A DNA stretch of 64,000 nt from Agathobaculum ammoniilyticum (GCF_025567315.1 NZ_JAOQJE010000003.1:124001-188000), one strand, 5' to 3'. Shown: positions 16,426-24,952, counted from the stretch's first letter. Notes: a model not told the origin generated them from the sequence alone. Numbers and translations: made by a program.

Positions 16426-17277
16426 TTGCTGCATCTTTTAGCCCATGTGGTACCCGAAGCGTTTTTCGATGTCGTCAAAACCGTACCTCTGCTGCTGCTG
16501 GTTTATGCTTTGCTTTACTATATCGAAAACCGCCTCACCAACACCCCCGCGCTGTTGTCCCGCGCGGCGCAATTCGGTCCGGTCGTCGGCGCGCTGGCCG
16601 GAACAATCCCACAATGCGGGTTTTCCGCAGCCGCGGCCGCGCTCTTTTCCGCCGGCTATCTCGCCCCCGCGACACTGGTCGCCGTCTTTCTGGCTACCTC
16701 CGACGAGGCGGTGCCCGTTATGCTGGCCGGCGGTGCAAGCGTGCCGCAGGTCGTGCTGCTGCTGGCGGTCAAATTCGGCATTGCGGTGATCGGCGGCTAT
16801 ATCCTGCGTTTTACCGTATTCCGTTCCCACCGCGCGGAAAGCGGCGAAGCGCTGGAGATCGAAATGACCGCCTGTGACTGCAGTGCAGGCTCGCCTATTT
16901 GGAGCGTTGTCTGGCACACGCTCAAGACCGCGTTCTTCCTGTTTGCCGTACTGCTTGCGCTGAATCTCGTGGTACACGGCATCGGCGAGGAGCGCGTCGC
17001 CGCCCTCATGCTGTCGGACAGCATTTTCCAGCCGCTGCTCTGCGCGCTGCTCGGCCTGGTACCCAGTTGTGCGATGAGCGTTTTGCTCTCCGAGCTTTTC
17101 GTCAGCGGGACGATCAGCTTCGGCGCTTTGATCGCCGGCCTGTCAACCGGCGCCGGCTTCGGCTACATCGTCCTCTTTGAAGAAAAAGAGGGCCGCCGGC
17201 GCGCGCTTCCAGTCATTGCGGCCACGCTCGCCGTTGCAGTCATCGGCGGCACGCTTGTCCAGTTCTTTTACGGATAA
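16426..17277 (+). CDS. Putative 10-TM heavy-metal exporter (ArsP_2 family)
   Basis: 283 residues, mostly membrane-embedded, with about eight to ten hydrophobic segments. The stretch LAGTIPQCGFSAAAAALFSAG has the conserved PQCGFS motif, and a second-half repeat reads LVPSCAMSVLLSELFVSGTI. These duplicated Cys-containing motifs belong to the putative arsenic/manganese exporter family (PF11449-like). The start is TTG with GAGGTGA 7 nt upstream. The gene diverges from the helicase and ends in a strong terminator. The transported metal is not known; manganese and arsenite have both been proposed for the family. Confidence 0.8.
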   Translation: MLHLLAHVVPEAFFDVVKTVPLLLLVYALLYYIENRLTNTPALLSRAAQFGPVVGALAGTIPQCGFSAAAAALFSAGYLAPATLVAVFLATSDEAVPVMLAGGASVPQVVLLLAVKFGIAVIGGYILRFTVFRSHRAESGEALEIEMTACDCSAGSPIWSVVWHTLKTAFFLFAVLLALNLVVHGIGEERVAALMLSDSIFQPLLCALLGLVPSCAMSVLLSELFVSGTISFGALIAGLSTGAGFGYIVLFEEKEGRRRALPVIAATLAVAVIGGTLVQFFYG

Positions 17278-17293
17278 CACAGCCGGTATTTTC

Positions 17294-17326
17294 AACAGCC
17301 TCTCCTATACGGAGCGGCTGTTTTTT
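17294..17326 (+). terminator. Terminator after the metal exporter
   Basis: AACAGCC and GGCTGTT enclose an inner CTCC/GGAG stem, followed by six T. The T-run overlaps the stop codon of the convergent CpXC gene. Confidence 0.85.
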
Positions 17327-17936
17327 ATCCCAGCTCGTGCAGCAGCCCGAGCGCCTCGTGCGCCCAGGTCATGTCAATGCGCGCAAAATCCCCGCCGGTG
17401 GTATACAGGTAGTCCTCCACATCACCGTGTATGCGCTGGTAAACCGCCCCCGGCATAGCGGCGTATTGCTCCGCCCCGTCCGACAGCACGGCAACGAACC
17501 GGATATCCCCCGTGCGCTCGTCCAGTTCATGAAACAGCAGTTCAACCACATCCAGATCGTGGTCCAGTTGGGTAAACAGCAGCAGCTTCATGATCTCAAC
17601 CGTGCGGTCGTCCAGGCCGTGCTCCAGAATATTGATCTTTTCGCGGAACGCGTTCATACTGTCCACAATACGCAGGGTATAGCCTGCCAGCGGGTCGAAT
17701 TCCGCGCGGGGCGCTTCGCCCTCCTCCGGCCACAACCAGACCATAAACTGATTCGACATATCATGGTACAGGCAGGGGTACACCACCAGCACGGTTTCGC
17801 CGCAGTTTGGGCATGCGACGCGGAAGCAGGACAGATCCTGCACCTTAGCCCGCAGTTCGGGATTACGGTCAATATTGATATGGTCGAGCATCTTATGGTC
17901 GGTCTCGGCCTGACAATGCGGACAGGTAACGGTCAT
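17325..17936 (-). CDS. CpXC-domain protein
   Basis: 203 residues. The N-terminus has two Cys pairs, CPHC (residues 5-8) and CPNC (about 41-44), spaced by a segment that includes ISSRNPELR-like sequence (NIDRNPELRAKVQDL). This is the CpXC motif domain found in uncharacterised clostridial proteins, expected to bind zinc. The region after it (PCLYHDMSNQFMVWLWPE) is also family-typical. A good GAGGAGG site precedes the ATG. Function is unknown; it is a single gene facing the metal exporter. Confidence 0.8.
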   Translation of the reverse strand: MTVTCPHCQAETDHKMLDHINIDRNPELRAKVQDLSCFRVACPNCGETVLVVYPCLYHDMSNQFMVWLWPEEGEAPRAEFDPLAGYTLRIVDSMNAFREKINILEHGLDDRTVEIMKLLLFTQLDHDLDVVELLFHELDERTGDIRFVAVLSDGAEQYAAMPGAVYQRIHGDVEDYLYTTGGDFARIDMTWAHEALGLLHELG

Positions 17937-18033
17937 AGCTGCGTTTTCCTCCTCGATATATGCCCAGTTATTTTATAGTATACCACAAAATACCGGATAT
18001 AGGCAAGCAATCGCGCCGGATTTATCCAGCACA

Positions 18034-18067
18034 GAAAAGCAGCGCACGGCCCGCGCCGCGCGCTGCT
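18034..18067 (-). terminator. Terminator of the ABC-F/DUF2752 unit
   Basis: On the minus strand AGCAGCGC pairs with GCGCTGCT around a GC-rich loop and is followed by TTTTCTG. Confidence 0.6.
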
Positions 18068-18077
18068 GTATCCGGTT

Positions 18078-18452
18078 TCAGACAGACCCCCATACCAGCG
18101 GGTCGTGCGCGGCCAGACGAACTATCCAGACCGCCGCCCAGAGTGTCATTACACCCCAGAGCAGCGCCCGCTCGCGTGTTTTGCTGCCAAGCAGCGGTTT
18201 TTTCCCGAACAGGACATATAAAACCACCGGCGGCAGCACATAGACCATCGGATGATACCGAAACGCTGCCGCAAAATCCAGGCGCAGCAGCGCGTATACC
18301 GCGCGAGACAGGCCGCAGCCTGGGCATGGCACGCCGGTAAAATGCTGCACCGGACAGCCCCACCCTAGCAGGGAAGCGCTGAGGCTCGCTGCTCCGAACA
18401 GCAGCCCGATCACAAGCACGCCGAGCAGCCCCGCCCCGAAACGCCCGCGCAT
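18078..18452 (-). CDS. DUF2752 membrane protein
   Basis: 124 residues with three hydrophobic segments. Its core has FTGVPCPGCGLSRAVYALL, matching the DUF2752 signature C-P-x-CGxT/SR, followed by a FRYHPMVYVLP segment. The ATG at 18452 overlaps the stop of the ABC-F gene as TGATG, so translation is coupled. A longer frame exists upstream but lies inside the ABC-F gene. Function is unknown. Confidence 0.85.
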   Translation of the reverse strand: MRGRFGAGLLGVLVIGLLFGAASLSASLLGWGCPVQHFTGVPCPGCGLSRAVYALLRLDFAAAFRYHPMVYVLPPVVLYVLFGKKPLLGSKTRERALLWGVMTLWAAVWIVRLAAHDPLVWGSV

Positions 18453-20056
18453 CAGCCCTGATAGGTTTCGCGGAACTCGAGGAACTCGTCGTAGGTGCAT
18501 TCCTTGTCCAGAACGCCCTGTTCCCGTATCTCGATGATGCGGGTCGCAATGGTCTGCACAAACTCATGGTCATGCGAGGCGAACAGCACCGTACCCTTAA
18601 AATCGCGCACGCCGTTGTTCACGGCAGTGATGGATTCCAGGTCCAGATGGTTGGTCGGCTGGTCGATGACCAGCACATTCGAACCGAACAGCATCATTCG
18701 GGCAAGCATCAGGCGCACCTTTTCGCCGCCGGACAGCACGCGCACCGGCTTATACACATCATCGCCCGAGAACAGCATCCGTCCCAAGAAGCCGCGCAGC
18801 GTGGACTCCAGCGTATCGGTCTGGGAATAGGGTGCGATCCAGTCGAGCATGTTTTCCTCATGGCCCTCGAAAAAGTCGTTGTTGTCTTTGGGGAAATAGC
18901 TCTGCGAGGTGGTCACGCCCCACTTGAAGCTGCCCTCGTCCGGCTTAATCTCGCCCATCAGGATTTGGAACAGCGTGGTCATGGCCAGCTCATTATCCGA
19001 GATAAAGGCGATCTTATCACCGCGGCGCACAATGAAAGACACATTATCCAGCACCTTTTCCCCATCAATGGTTTTGGAAATGCCGCGCACCTCTAAGATA
19101 TCCTTTCCCGCCTCGCGGTCCTGCTGGAACGCGACCCACGGGTAGCGGCGCGAGGAGGCCGGCAGCTCCTCGACAGTCAGCTTGTCGATCAGCTTGCGGC
19201 GGCTGGTCGCCTGGCGCGATTTGGACTTGTTGGCCGCAAAGCGCTGGATGAAGTTCTGTAACTCCTTGATCTTTTCCTCGTTCTTGCGGTTCTGGTCTTT
19301 AATCATGCGCTGGATGAGCTGCGAGGACTCATACCAGAACTCGTAGTTGCCCACATACAGCTTGATCTTACCGTAATCGATATCCACAATATGGGTACAT
19401 ACGTTATTGAGGAAATGGCGGTCGTGCGACACCACCAGCACAGTGCCCTCAAAGTCCGCGAGGAAGTCCTCCAGCCAGCGCACCGCCTGGATATCCAAGT
19501 GGTTGGTCGGCTCGTCCAACAGCAGGATGTCCGGCTTGCCGAACAGCGCGCGGGCAAGCAGCACCTTGACCTTTTCCACGTCCCCGAGGTACTGCATCTC
19601 GGTATACAGGATCGCGTCCGCGTCCAGTCCCAGGCCGTTGATGAGCTGCCCCGCCTCGGTTTCCGCGTCCCAGCCGCCCATCTCAGCAAACTCGGCCTCA
19701 AGCTCGGCGGCCTTGTTGCCGTCCTCCTCGGTGAAGTCCTCCTTGGTATAAAGCGCGTCCTTTTCGCGCATCACTTCCAGCAGACGCGGGTTGCCACCCA
19801 GCACGGTATTCAGCACGCTCTCCTCATTAAAGGCAAAGTGGTCCTGCTTAAGCACGCTCATGCGGGTCTTGGCCGCGATGGACACCGTGCCGGTCGAGGG
19901 GTCGAGGTCGCCGGACAAGATGCGCAGAAACGTGGATTTGCCCGCGCCATTGGCGCCGATAACGCCATAGCAGTTGCCCTCGGTGAATTTCAGGTTTACG
20001 TCTTTGAACAGCGGCTCGCCGCTGAAGTTCAGGCTCAGGTCGGTAATCGTGATCAT
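18452..20056 (-). CDS. ABC-F ribosome-associated ATPase (YbiT/YkpA-like)
   Basis: 534 residues with two ABC domains and no membrane segment. ABC-F proteins bind the ribosomal E site and act on stalled or non-productive translation. Domain 1 has GANGAGKST, a degenerate signature (LGDVEKVK) and LLLDEPTNHLD. A charged linker (IQRMIKDQNRKNEEK...) follows. Domain 2 has an altered Walker A (FISDNELAMTT in place of G-x4-GKS/T), signature LSGGEKVR, and IDQPTNHLDLES. In domain 2 the catalytic Glu is Gln466 (codon CAG at 18661-18659). Domain 2 therefore probably binds ATP poorly or does not hydrolyse it. I chose ATG 20056 for the fit to MITITDLSLNFSG; the ribosome site is rather far (about 11 nt). Confidence 0.9.
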   Translation of the reverse strand: MITITDLSLNFSGEPLFKDVNLKFTEGNCYGVIGANGAGKSTFLRILSGDLDPSTGTVSIAAKTRMSVLKQDHFAFNEESVLNTVLGGNPRLLEVMREKDALYTKEDFTEEDGNKAAELEAEFAEMGGWDAETEAGQLINGLGLDADAILYTEMQYLGDVEKVKVLLARALFGKPDILLLDEPTNHLDIQAVRWLEDFLADFEGTVLVVSHDRHFLNNVCTHIVDIDYGKIKLYVGNYEFWYESSQLIQRMIKDQNRKNEEKIKELQNFIQRFAANKSKSRQATSRRKLIDKLTVEELPASSRRYPWVAFQQDREAGKDILEVRGISKTIDGEKVLDNVSFIVRRGDKIAFISDNELAMTTLFQILMGEIKPDEGSFKWGVTTSQSYFPKDNNDFFEGHEENMLDWIAPYSQTDTLESTLRGFLGRMLFSGDDVYKPVRVLSGGEKVRLMLARMMLFGSNVLVIDQPTNHLDLESITAVNNGVRDFKGTVLFASHDHEFVQTIATRIIEIREQGVLDKECTYDEFLEFRETYQG

Positions 20057-20166
20057 ATCGCGTTCGTCTCCTCCATCCATTTTTTCAAATCTGTATCAGT
20101 ATACCATATAAACGCGGTTTTTCACAGTTTTTTTACAACCTTTCCCGCATTTTTGTTCATCTTGTA

Positions 20167-20195
20167 TTGAAACCGGCCGCGCGGAGCGCTATACT
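20167..20195 (+). promoter_or_regulatory. Promoter of the nitroreductase-sirtuin unit
   Basis: TTGAAA (20167-20172), a 17-nt GC-rich spacer and TATACT (20190-20195), 35 bp before the nitroreductase ATG. Confidence 0.7.
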
Positions 20196-20230
20196 ATATT
20201 TATTCTTATCGTTTAAGGAGGTCTTTCCCT

Positions 20231-20752
20231 ATGTCCAACCTGATGCAAGTCATCCAAAGCCGCCGCTCCACGCGCGCGTTTCAGGCCGAGCTCCCGCCCA
20301 AGGAACAGATCATGCAGCTTGTCGAGGCCGCCGAGTGGGCGCCCTCCGGCGTAGGCAAATACCTGTGGCATTTTACAGTCGTTTACAGCGCGGAAAAATC
20401 CTACAAGCTCGCCCGCGCAGTCGCTGAGGTGGACAACCGCGGTCCGGAATACAACTTTTACGGCGCTCCGGTCAACATCATCATCTCCTATCAGCGCGGC
20501 GAGCACCACGCTTTCGTCGACGGCGCCGCCGCGATGGAGAACCTGCTGCTCATGGCCACCGAGCTGGGGCTTGGTTCTTGCTGGATCAACCAGCTGCGCG
20601 AGACCTGCGACATCCCCTCGGTGCGCGCGCTGCTGACCGAATACGGCGTGCCGGAGGACCATATCGTCATCTGCTCCGCCGCGGTCGGCTACATTGCAAA
20701 GGAGACCCCCGCCAAGCCTCGCAGGGAGGGTACGGTCACGTTTACGGAATAA
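20231..20752 (+). CDS. Nitroreductase-family FMN oxidoreductase
   Basis: 173 residues. The N-terminus has the flavin-binding segment QSRRSTRAFQAELPPKEQI, and the middle has GAAAMENLLLMATELGLGSCW, both standard for the family; GVPEDHIVICSAAVGY closes the fold. Members reduce nitro groups, quinones or flavins using NAD(P)H. The next gene (sirtuin) begins 16 bp later, so both share a transcript. The physiological substrate is unknown. Confidence 0.9.
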   Translation: MSNLMQVIQSRRSTRAFQAELPPKEQIMQLVEAAEWAPSGVGKYLWHFTVVYSAEKSYKLARAVAEVDNRGPEYNFYGAPVNIIISYQRGEHHAFVDGAAAMENLLLMATELGLGSCWINQLRETCDIPSVRALLTEYGVPEDHIVICSAAVGYIAKETPAKPRREGTVTFTE

Positions 20753-20768
20753 AAGGAGGCGCGCCGGT

Positions 20769-21485
20769 ATGGACGCACAGATCGCAAAGTTAAAAGAATG
20801 GGTCGATGCGAGCGACAATATCGTTTTCTTCGGCGGCGCAGGCGTATCCACGGAAAGCGGCATCCCTGACTTCCGCTCGGTGGACGGGCTGTATAACCAG
20901 CAGTACAAATACCCGCCCGAAACCATTTTGAGCCATACGTTCTTCATGGCTGAGCCGGAGGAATTTTTCCGCTTCTACCGTGCAAAAATGCTTGCGCTGG
21001 ACGCGCAGCCCAACGCAGCGCACCGAAAGCTGGCAGAATGGGAGCGCATGGGCAAGTGCCGCGCGGTCGTCACGCAAAATATCGACGGGCTGCACCAGAA
21101 GGCCGGCTCCGAAGAAGTGCTTGAGCTGCACGGCTCGGTTCTGCGCAACTACTGCATGCGCTGCCGCAAGCCGTACGACGTACGTGACATCGCCGCGGGC
21201 AAGGGCGTACCCAAATGCACCTGCGGCGGCACCATCAAACCGGATGTCGTCCTCTACGAAGAAAGCCTGGACAGCGTTACAATCAACAAAAGCGTCGAAT
21301 ACATTGCAAATGCGGATATCCTGATTATCGGCGGCACCTCGCTGGCTGTTTATCCGGCCGCGAGCCTGATCGATTATTACCGCGGTAGCAAGCTGGTACT
21401 GGTCAACAAAACCTCTACCCCTGCCGACCGCCGCGCGGATCTGGTCATCCACGCGCCGATCGGCGAGGTTTTCTCACAGCTTTAA
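20769..21485 (+). CDS. cobB: Sir2-family NAD-dependent protein deacylase
   Basis: 238 residues. The NAD-binding GAGVSTESGIPDFRS starts near residue 23, then TQNIDGLHQKAG, the catalytic His in LHGS, and a zinc site CMRC and CTC (with one Cys-x-Cys pair). These are the signatures of class III bacterial sirtuins, which remove acetyl or longer acyl groups from lysine using NAD. I chose the ATG at 20769 because AAAAGGAGG lies 9 nt upstream; a longer frame would overlap the nitroreductase. The symbol follows the common bacterial name. Confidence 0.93.
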   Translation: MDAQIAKLKEWVDASDNIVFFGGAGVSTESGIPDFRSVDGLYNQQYKYPPETILSHTFFMAEPEEFFRFYRAKMLALDAQPNAAHRKLAEWERMGKCRAVVTQNIDGLHQKAGSEEVLELHGSVLRNYCMRCRKPYDVRDIAAGKGVPKCTCGGTIKPDVVLYEESLDSVTINKSVEYIANADILIIGGTSLAVYPAASLIDYYRGSKLVLVNKTSTPADRRADLVIHAPIGEVFSQL

Positions 21486-21601
21486 AAGGCGCCCCCCAAG
21501 CAGCGCAACAGCCGGCTTTGATAAAACAACTATTTTCCGTTCCGTATATTTCTCCCTTTTTCGGCCATACTATTGCAAAACCAAGAGGGGAGATTTTTCA
21601 A

Positions 21602-21817
21602 ATGATCGATAAAATCGCGCTGACACTCGCTATCATCGGCGGCCTGAACTGGGGCGGCGTCGGCTTGTTCGGCTTTGACCTCGTCGCATTTCTGTTTGGC
21701 GGCTCCGCCAGCGTAATGAGCCGTATCGTCTATTGCCTGGTCGGTCTGGCGGCGGTCTGGTGTATCTCGCTTCTGTTCCGAAATGTCCAGGAGCCTGTAG
21801 AGCGACATGCCTCCTGA
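21602..21817 (+). CDS. DUF378 small membrane protein
   Basis: 71 residues with two hydrophobic helices. The opening MIDKIALTLAIIGGLNWGGV is diagnostic of the DUF378 family (I-x-GGLNWG). Function is unknown; homologues are found across Firmicutes. An AGGGGAG site lies before the ATG at 21602. Confidence 0.9.
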   Translation: MIDKIALTLAIIGGLNWGGVGLFGFDLVAFLFGGSASVMSRIVYCLVGLAAVWCISLLFRNVQEPVERHAS

Positions 21818-21819
21818 AC

Positions 21820-21851
21820 AAAAAAGAACACCCGATCGGGTGTTCTTTTTT
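21820..21851. terminator. Perfectly palindromic bidirectional terminator
   Basis: A 32-bp perfect palindrome (six A, GAACACCC, GATC at its centre, then the complement) serves both DUF378 and the convergent metY gene. Confidence 0.92.
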
Positions 21852-21864
21852 GCACTTCCATCTT

Positions 21865-23157
21865 TCATGCGAGCGCCTGCTCCAGGTCGGCCAGAATATC
21901 CTTGATATTTTCCGTACCGATCGAAAGCCTGATCGTGTTCGGCTTGATCCCTTGGTCGAGAAGCTCCCGTTCGTTGAGCTGTGAATGCGTCGTGGTCGCT
22001 GGATGGATCACAAGGCTCTTAACATCTGCCACATTGGCCAGCAGGGAGAATATCTGCAGCTTATCGATAAAGTGATGCGCCTCCTCCTGCCCGCCTTTGA
22101 TCTCAAACGTGAAAATAGAGGCGCCGCCCTGCGGAAAGTATCTCTGATAAAGTGCATGATCCGGATGCTCCGGTAAAGAGGGATGATTGACGCGCTCTAC
22201 CTTGGGGTGCGCTGCCAAGAACGCAACGACCTGTTTTGTATTCTCCGCATGCCGTTCCAGCCGCAGCGACAGCGTTTCCACCCCCTGCAGGAGCAGGAAC
22301 GCGTTAAACGGCGATATTGCCGCGCCCGTATCGCGCAGCAGAATCGCACGGATGTAGGTGACAAACGCCGCTGAGCCAGCCGCCTTGGTGAACGATACGC
22401 CGTGATAGCTGGGATTTGGCTCGCTGATCGGTGCGTACCGGCCGGACGCCGCCCAATTGAATCTACCGCTGTCTATAATCACACCGCCGAGCGTTGTTCC
22501 ATGTCCCCCAATAAACTTGGTCGCCGAGTGAACGACAATATCCGCCCCATGCTCGATCGGCTGGATCAAATAGGGCGTGCCAAAGGTATTGTCGATCACC
22601 AACGGCAGGCCGTGCCGGTGAGCGATCGCCGCGATCGTATCGATATCAGGAATGTCACTATTCGGGTTGCCCAGAGTCTCCAGATAAACCGCCTTTGTAT
22701 TCGGCTGAATGGCCGCTTCCACCGCCGCAAGATCATGCGCATCCACAAAAGAGGTCGTTATTCCATACTGCGGTAGGGTATGCGCCAACAGATTATAGGT
22801 GCCGCCGTAGATCGTCTTTTGCGCCACGATGTGTTCCCCTGCCTGTGCCAGCGCTTGTATCGTATAAGAGATGGCCGCCGCTCCTGACGCGGTCGCTAAC
22901 GCAGCCGCGCCGCCCTCCAGCGCAGCGAGACGCTTCTCCAGCACCTCCTGCGTCGAATTAGTCAGGCGGCCATAGATGTTCCCTGCATCCTCCAGGCAGA
23001 AGCGCGCCGCCGCATGGGCGCAGTTCTGGAAAACGTACGAAGCCGTCTGGTAAATCGGTACCGCGCGTGCGCCGCTTGCCGGATCCGGACTTTCCTGCCC
23101 GATGTGGAGCTGCTTGGTTTCAAACGCCCAATTTTCGGTATTTTTTATTGTTGTCAT
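21865..23157 (-). CDS. metY: O-acetylhomoserine sulfhydrylase / aminocarboxypropyltransferase
   Basis: 430 residues, a PLP enzyme that makes homocysteine (or methionine) from O-acetylhomoserine and sulfide (or methanethiol). The N-terminus has TKQLHIGQESPDPASGARAVP and IYQTASYVF, and the PLP-lysine region is HSATKFIGGHGTTLGG. The closing RLSIGTENIKDILADLEQAL is typical of MetY. The ATG at 23157 has an AAAGGAAG site. The promoter carries a perfect inverted repeat over its start site, which indicates repression, perhaps by a sulfur/cysteine regulator. Confidence 0.95.
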   Translation of the reverse strand: MTTIKNTENWAFETKQLHIGQESPDPASGARAVPIYQTASYVFQNCAHAAARFCLEDAGNIYGRLTNSTQEVLEKRLAALEGGAAALATASGAAAISYTIQALAQAGEHIVAQKTIYGGTYNLLAHTLPQYGITTSFVDAHDLAAVEAAIQPNTKAVYLETLGNPNSDIPDIDTIAAIAHRHGLPLVIDNTFGTPYLIQPIEHGADIVVHSATKFIGGHGTTLGGVIIDSGRFNWAASGRYAPISEPNPSYHGVSFTKAAGSAAFVTYIRAILLRDTGAAISPFNAFLLLQGVETLSLRLERHAENTKQVVAFLAAHPKVERVNHPSLPEHPDHALYQRYFPQGGASIFTFEIKGGQEEAHHFIDKLQIFSLLANVADVKSLVIHPATTTHSQLNERELLDQGIKPNTIRLSIGTENIKDILADLEQALA

Positions 23158-23295
23158 GGTAAGTGCTTCCTTTCCCTTTTGGTTTGTCATTACCGTTATT
23201 TCCACAGAAGCTGCGTCACATTCGCCCAAACCGAAAATTAGACCGCAGCAGCGTTTTTAGCCAAAAGCACATGGCGGCTCCTCCCTTAATTTCAT

Positions 23296-23347
23296 ATTAT
23301 TCCAATAGGAATAATCAAATTATAAACTTCCCTACTTTACTTGTCAA
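23296..23347 (-). promoter_or_regulatory. metY promoter with palindromic operator
   Basis: On the minus strand TTGACA (23347-23342), 17 nt and TATAAT (23324-23319) form a perfect consensus promoter. Directly downstream an inverted repeat ATTATTCC-4-GGAATAAT (23315-23296) covers the start site. Such a site would let a dimeric repressor block a very strong promoter. CymR-like Rrf2 proteins use ATTCC/GGAAT-containing sites in sulfur genes, but I cannot assign the regulator. Confidence 0.8.
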
Positions 23348-23360
23348 CCCCCTGTATAGA

Positions 23361-23391
23361 AAAAACCCGCTGCAAAATGCAGCGGGTTTTT
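23361..23391 (-). terminator. glyQS terminator
   Basis: AAAAACCCGCTGCA pairs fully with its complement across a 3-nt loop; on the minus strand a run of six T follows. It could also work on the other strand. Confidence 0.9.
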
Positions 23392-23406
23392 GAAAACAGC
23401 GAATTT

Positions 23407-24798
23407 TCAGAATGCGATCTTCTTGGCAAGGTAGTCTGCAACATCCTCAATCCGGATGCGCTCCTGTTCCATGGTGTCGCGGTCGCGCACGGTCACGCAG
23501 CCGTCCTGCTCGGTTTCGAAATCGACCGTGATGCAGTAGGGGGTGCCGATCTCATCCTCGCGGCGGTAGCGCTTGCCGATCGAGCCAGCGTCGTCGAAAT
23601 CGACAGAGAACTGCTTTGCCAGCATTTCCCACACCGGCATTGCCTTTTCCGACAGCTTTTTGGACAGCGGCAGCACGGCCGCCTTGAACGGCGCGAGCGC
23701 CGGATGCAGGCGCAGCACGGTACGCACGTCGTCCTTGCCGTTCTTATCCTGGCCGACGACCTCTTCGTCGTAGGCATCGCACAGGAAAGCGAGCGCCACG
23801 CGGTCCGCGCCGAGAGACGGCTCGATGACGTACGGGATATACTTTTCGTTCCCCTCCTGGTCGAAATACTCCATGGAAACGCCCGAAGTTTTCTGGTGCT
23901 GGGTCAGGTCGAAGTCGGTGCGGTCCGCGATGCCCCACAGCTCGCCCCAGCCGAACGGGAACAGGAATTCGATATCCGTGGTGGCATTGGAGTAGTGCGA
24001 CAGCTCCTCCGGATCATGGTCGCGCAGACGCAGGTTCTCGTCCTTTATGCCAAGGGACAGCAGCCAGTTATGGCAGTAGTCCTTCCAGTATTTGAACCAT
24101 TCGAGGTCAGTGCCAGGCTTGCAGAAGAACTCCAGTTCCATCTGCTCAAACTCGCGGGTGCGGAAGGTGAAGTTGCCAGGCGTGATCTCATTGCGGAAGG
24201 ACTTGCCCACCTGTCCCACGCCAAAGGGGATCTTCTTGCGGGTAGTGCGCTGGATATTCTGGAAATTGACAAAAATACCCTGCGCGGTCTCCGGCCGGAG
24301 AAAGATCTCATTCTTGGCATTTTCGGTTACGCCCTGATAGGTCTTGAACATCAGGTTGAACTGGCGGATATCGGTGAAATTATGACCGCCGCAGTTCGGA
24401 CAGGCAAGCTGATGCTCGTCAATATACGTTTTCATCTGCTCGTTGGTCCAGCCGGCCGGATTCTCGCCGGCCTGCTCCTCGATGAGCTGGTCTGCACGGT
24501 GACGGGTTTTGCAGTCCTTGCAGTCCATCAGCGGGTCGGAAAAGCCGCCGACATGGCCGGAAGCGACCCAAGTGGTCGGGTTCATCAGGATCGCCGCGTC
24601 CAGACCGACGTTATACGGACTCTCCTGCACAAACTTCTTGCGCCACGCGGCCTTAACGTTGTTCTTGAACTCCACGCCGAGCGGGCCGTAGTCCCAGGTG
24701 TTGGCCAGGCCGCCGTAGATCTCCGAGCCGGAGTATACGAAGCCGCGGCCCTTACACAGGGCAACGATCTTTTCCATGGTTTTTTCGCTGTTGTTCAT
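23407..24798 (-). CDS. glyQS: Glycyl-tRNA synthetase (single-chain, alpha2 type)
   Basis: 463 residues, the dimeric class II type usual for many Gram-positives. Visible features are the N-terminal MEKIVALCKGRGFVYSGSE, GGLANTWDYGPLGVEFKNN (motif 1 region), FRNEITPGNFTFRTREFEQ (motif 2), and LGADRVALAFLCDAY (motif 3 and ATP site). A zinc-binding-like Cys set lies in DCKDCKTRHRAD and CPNCGGHN. The ATG at 24798 follows AAAAGGAG. Its promoter is interlocked with that of tRNA-Ala. Confidence 0.97.
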   Translation of the reverse strand: MNNSEKTMEKIVALCKGRGFVYSGSEIYGGLANTWDYGPLGVEFKNNVKAAWRKKFVQESPYNVGLDAAILMNPTTWVASGHVGGFSDPLMDCKDCKTRHRADQLIEEQAGENPAGWTNEQMKTYIDEHQLACPNCGGHNFTDIRQFNLMFKTYQGVTENAKNEIFLRPETAQGIFVNFQNIQRTTRKKIPFGVGQVGKSFRNEITPGNFTFRTREFEQMELEFFCKPGTDLEWFKYWKDYCHNWLLSLGIKDENLRLRDHDPEELSHYSNATTDIEFLFPFGWGELWGIADRTDFDLTQHQKTSGVSMEYFDQEGNEKYIPYVIEPSLGADRVALAFLCDAYDEEVVGQDKNGKDDVRTVLRLHPALAPFKAAVLPLSKKLSEKAMPVWEMLAKQFSVDFDDAGSIGKRYRREDEIGTPYCITVDFETEQDGCVTVRDRDTMEQERIRIEDVADYLAKKIAF

Positions 24799-24864
24799 TT
24801 TACATTCTCCTTTTGGCGCATCTGGCTGATGCACGCTTTTTTTGCCAGCCGTTTAAAAAAATGC

Positions 24865-24906
24865 TTGACATATTTCCATTCTACATGTATAATTATTACT
24901 TGTCAA
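24865..24906. promoter_or_regulatory. Two interlocked consensus promoters (tRNA-Ala and glyQS)
   Basis: Plus strand: TTGACA (24865-24870), 17 nt, TATAAT (24888-24893), reading to tRNA-Ala. Minus strand: TTGACA (24906-24901), 17 nt, TAGAAT (24883-24878), reading to glyQS. The four boxes occupy 42 bp; each -10 lies inside the other promoter's spacer, so occupancy is mutually exclusive. No T-box leader is visible for glyQS. Confidence 0.85.
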
Positions 24907-24952
24907 GGGCAGTTAGTCTGCTACACCCAAGAGCGAAAAATTTTTTATATTT

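Noticed and set aside
24835..24952. A T-box leader for glyQS or a riboswitch for metY
   Set aside because: Both leaders are short, and I found no T-box or S-box conserved sequence.
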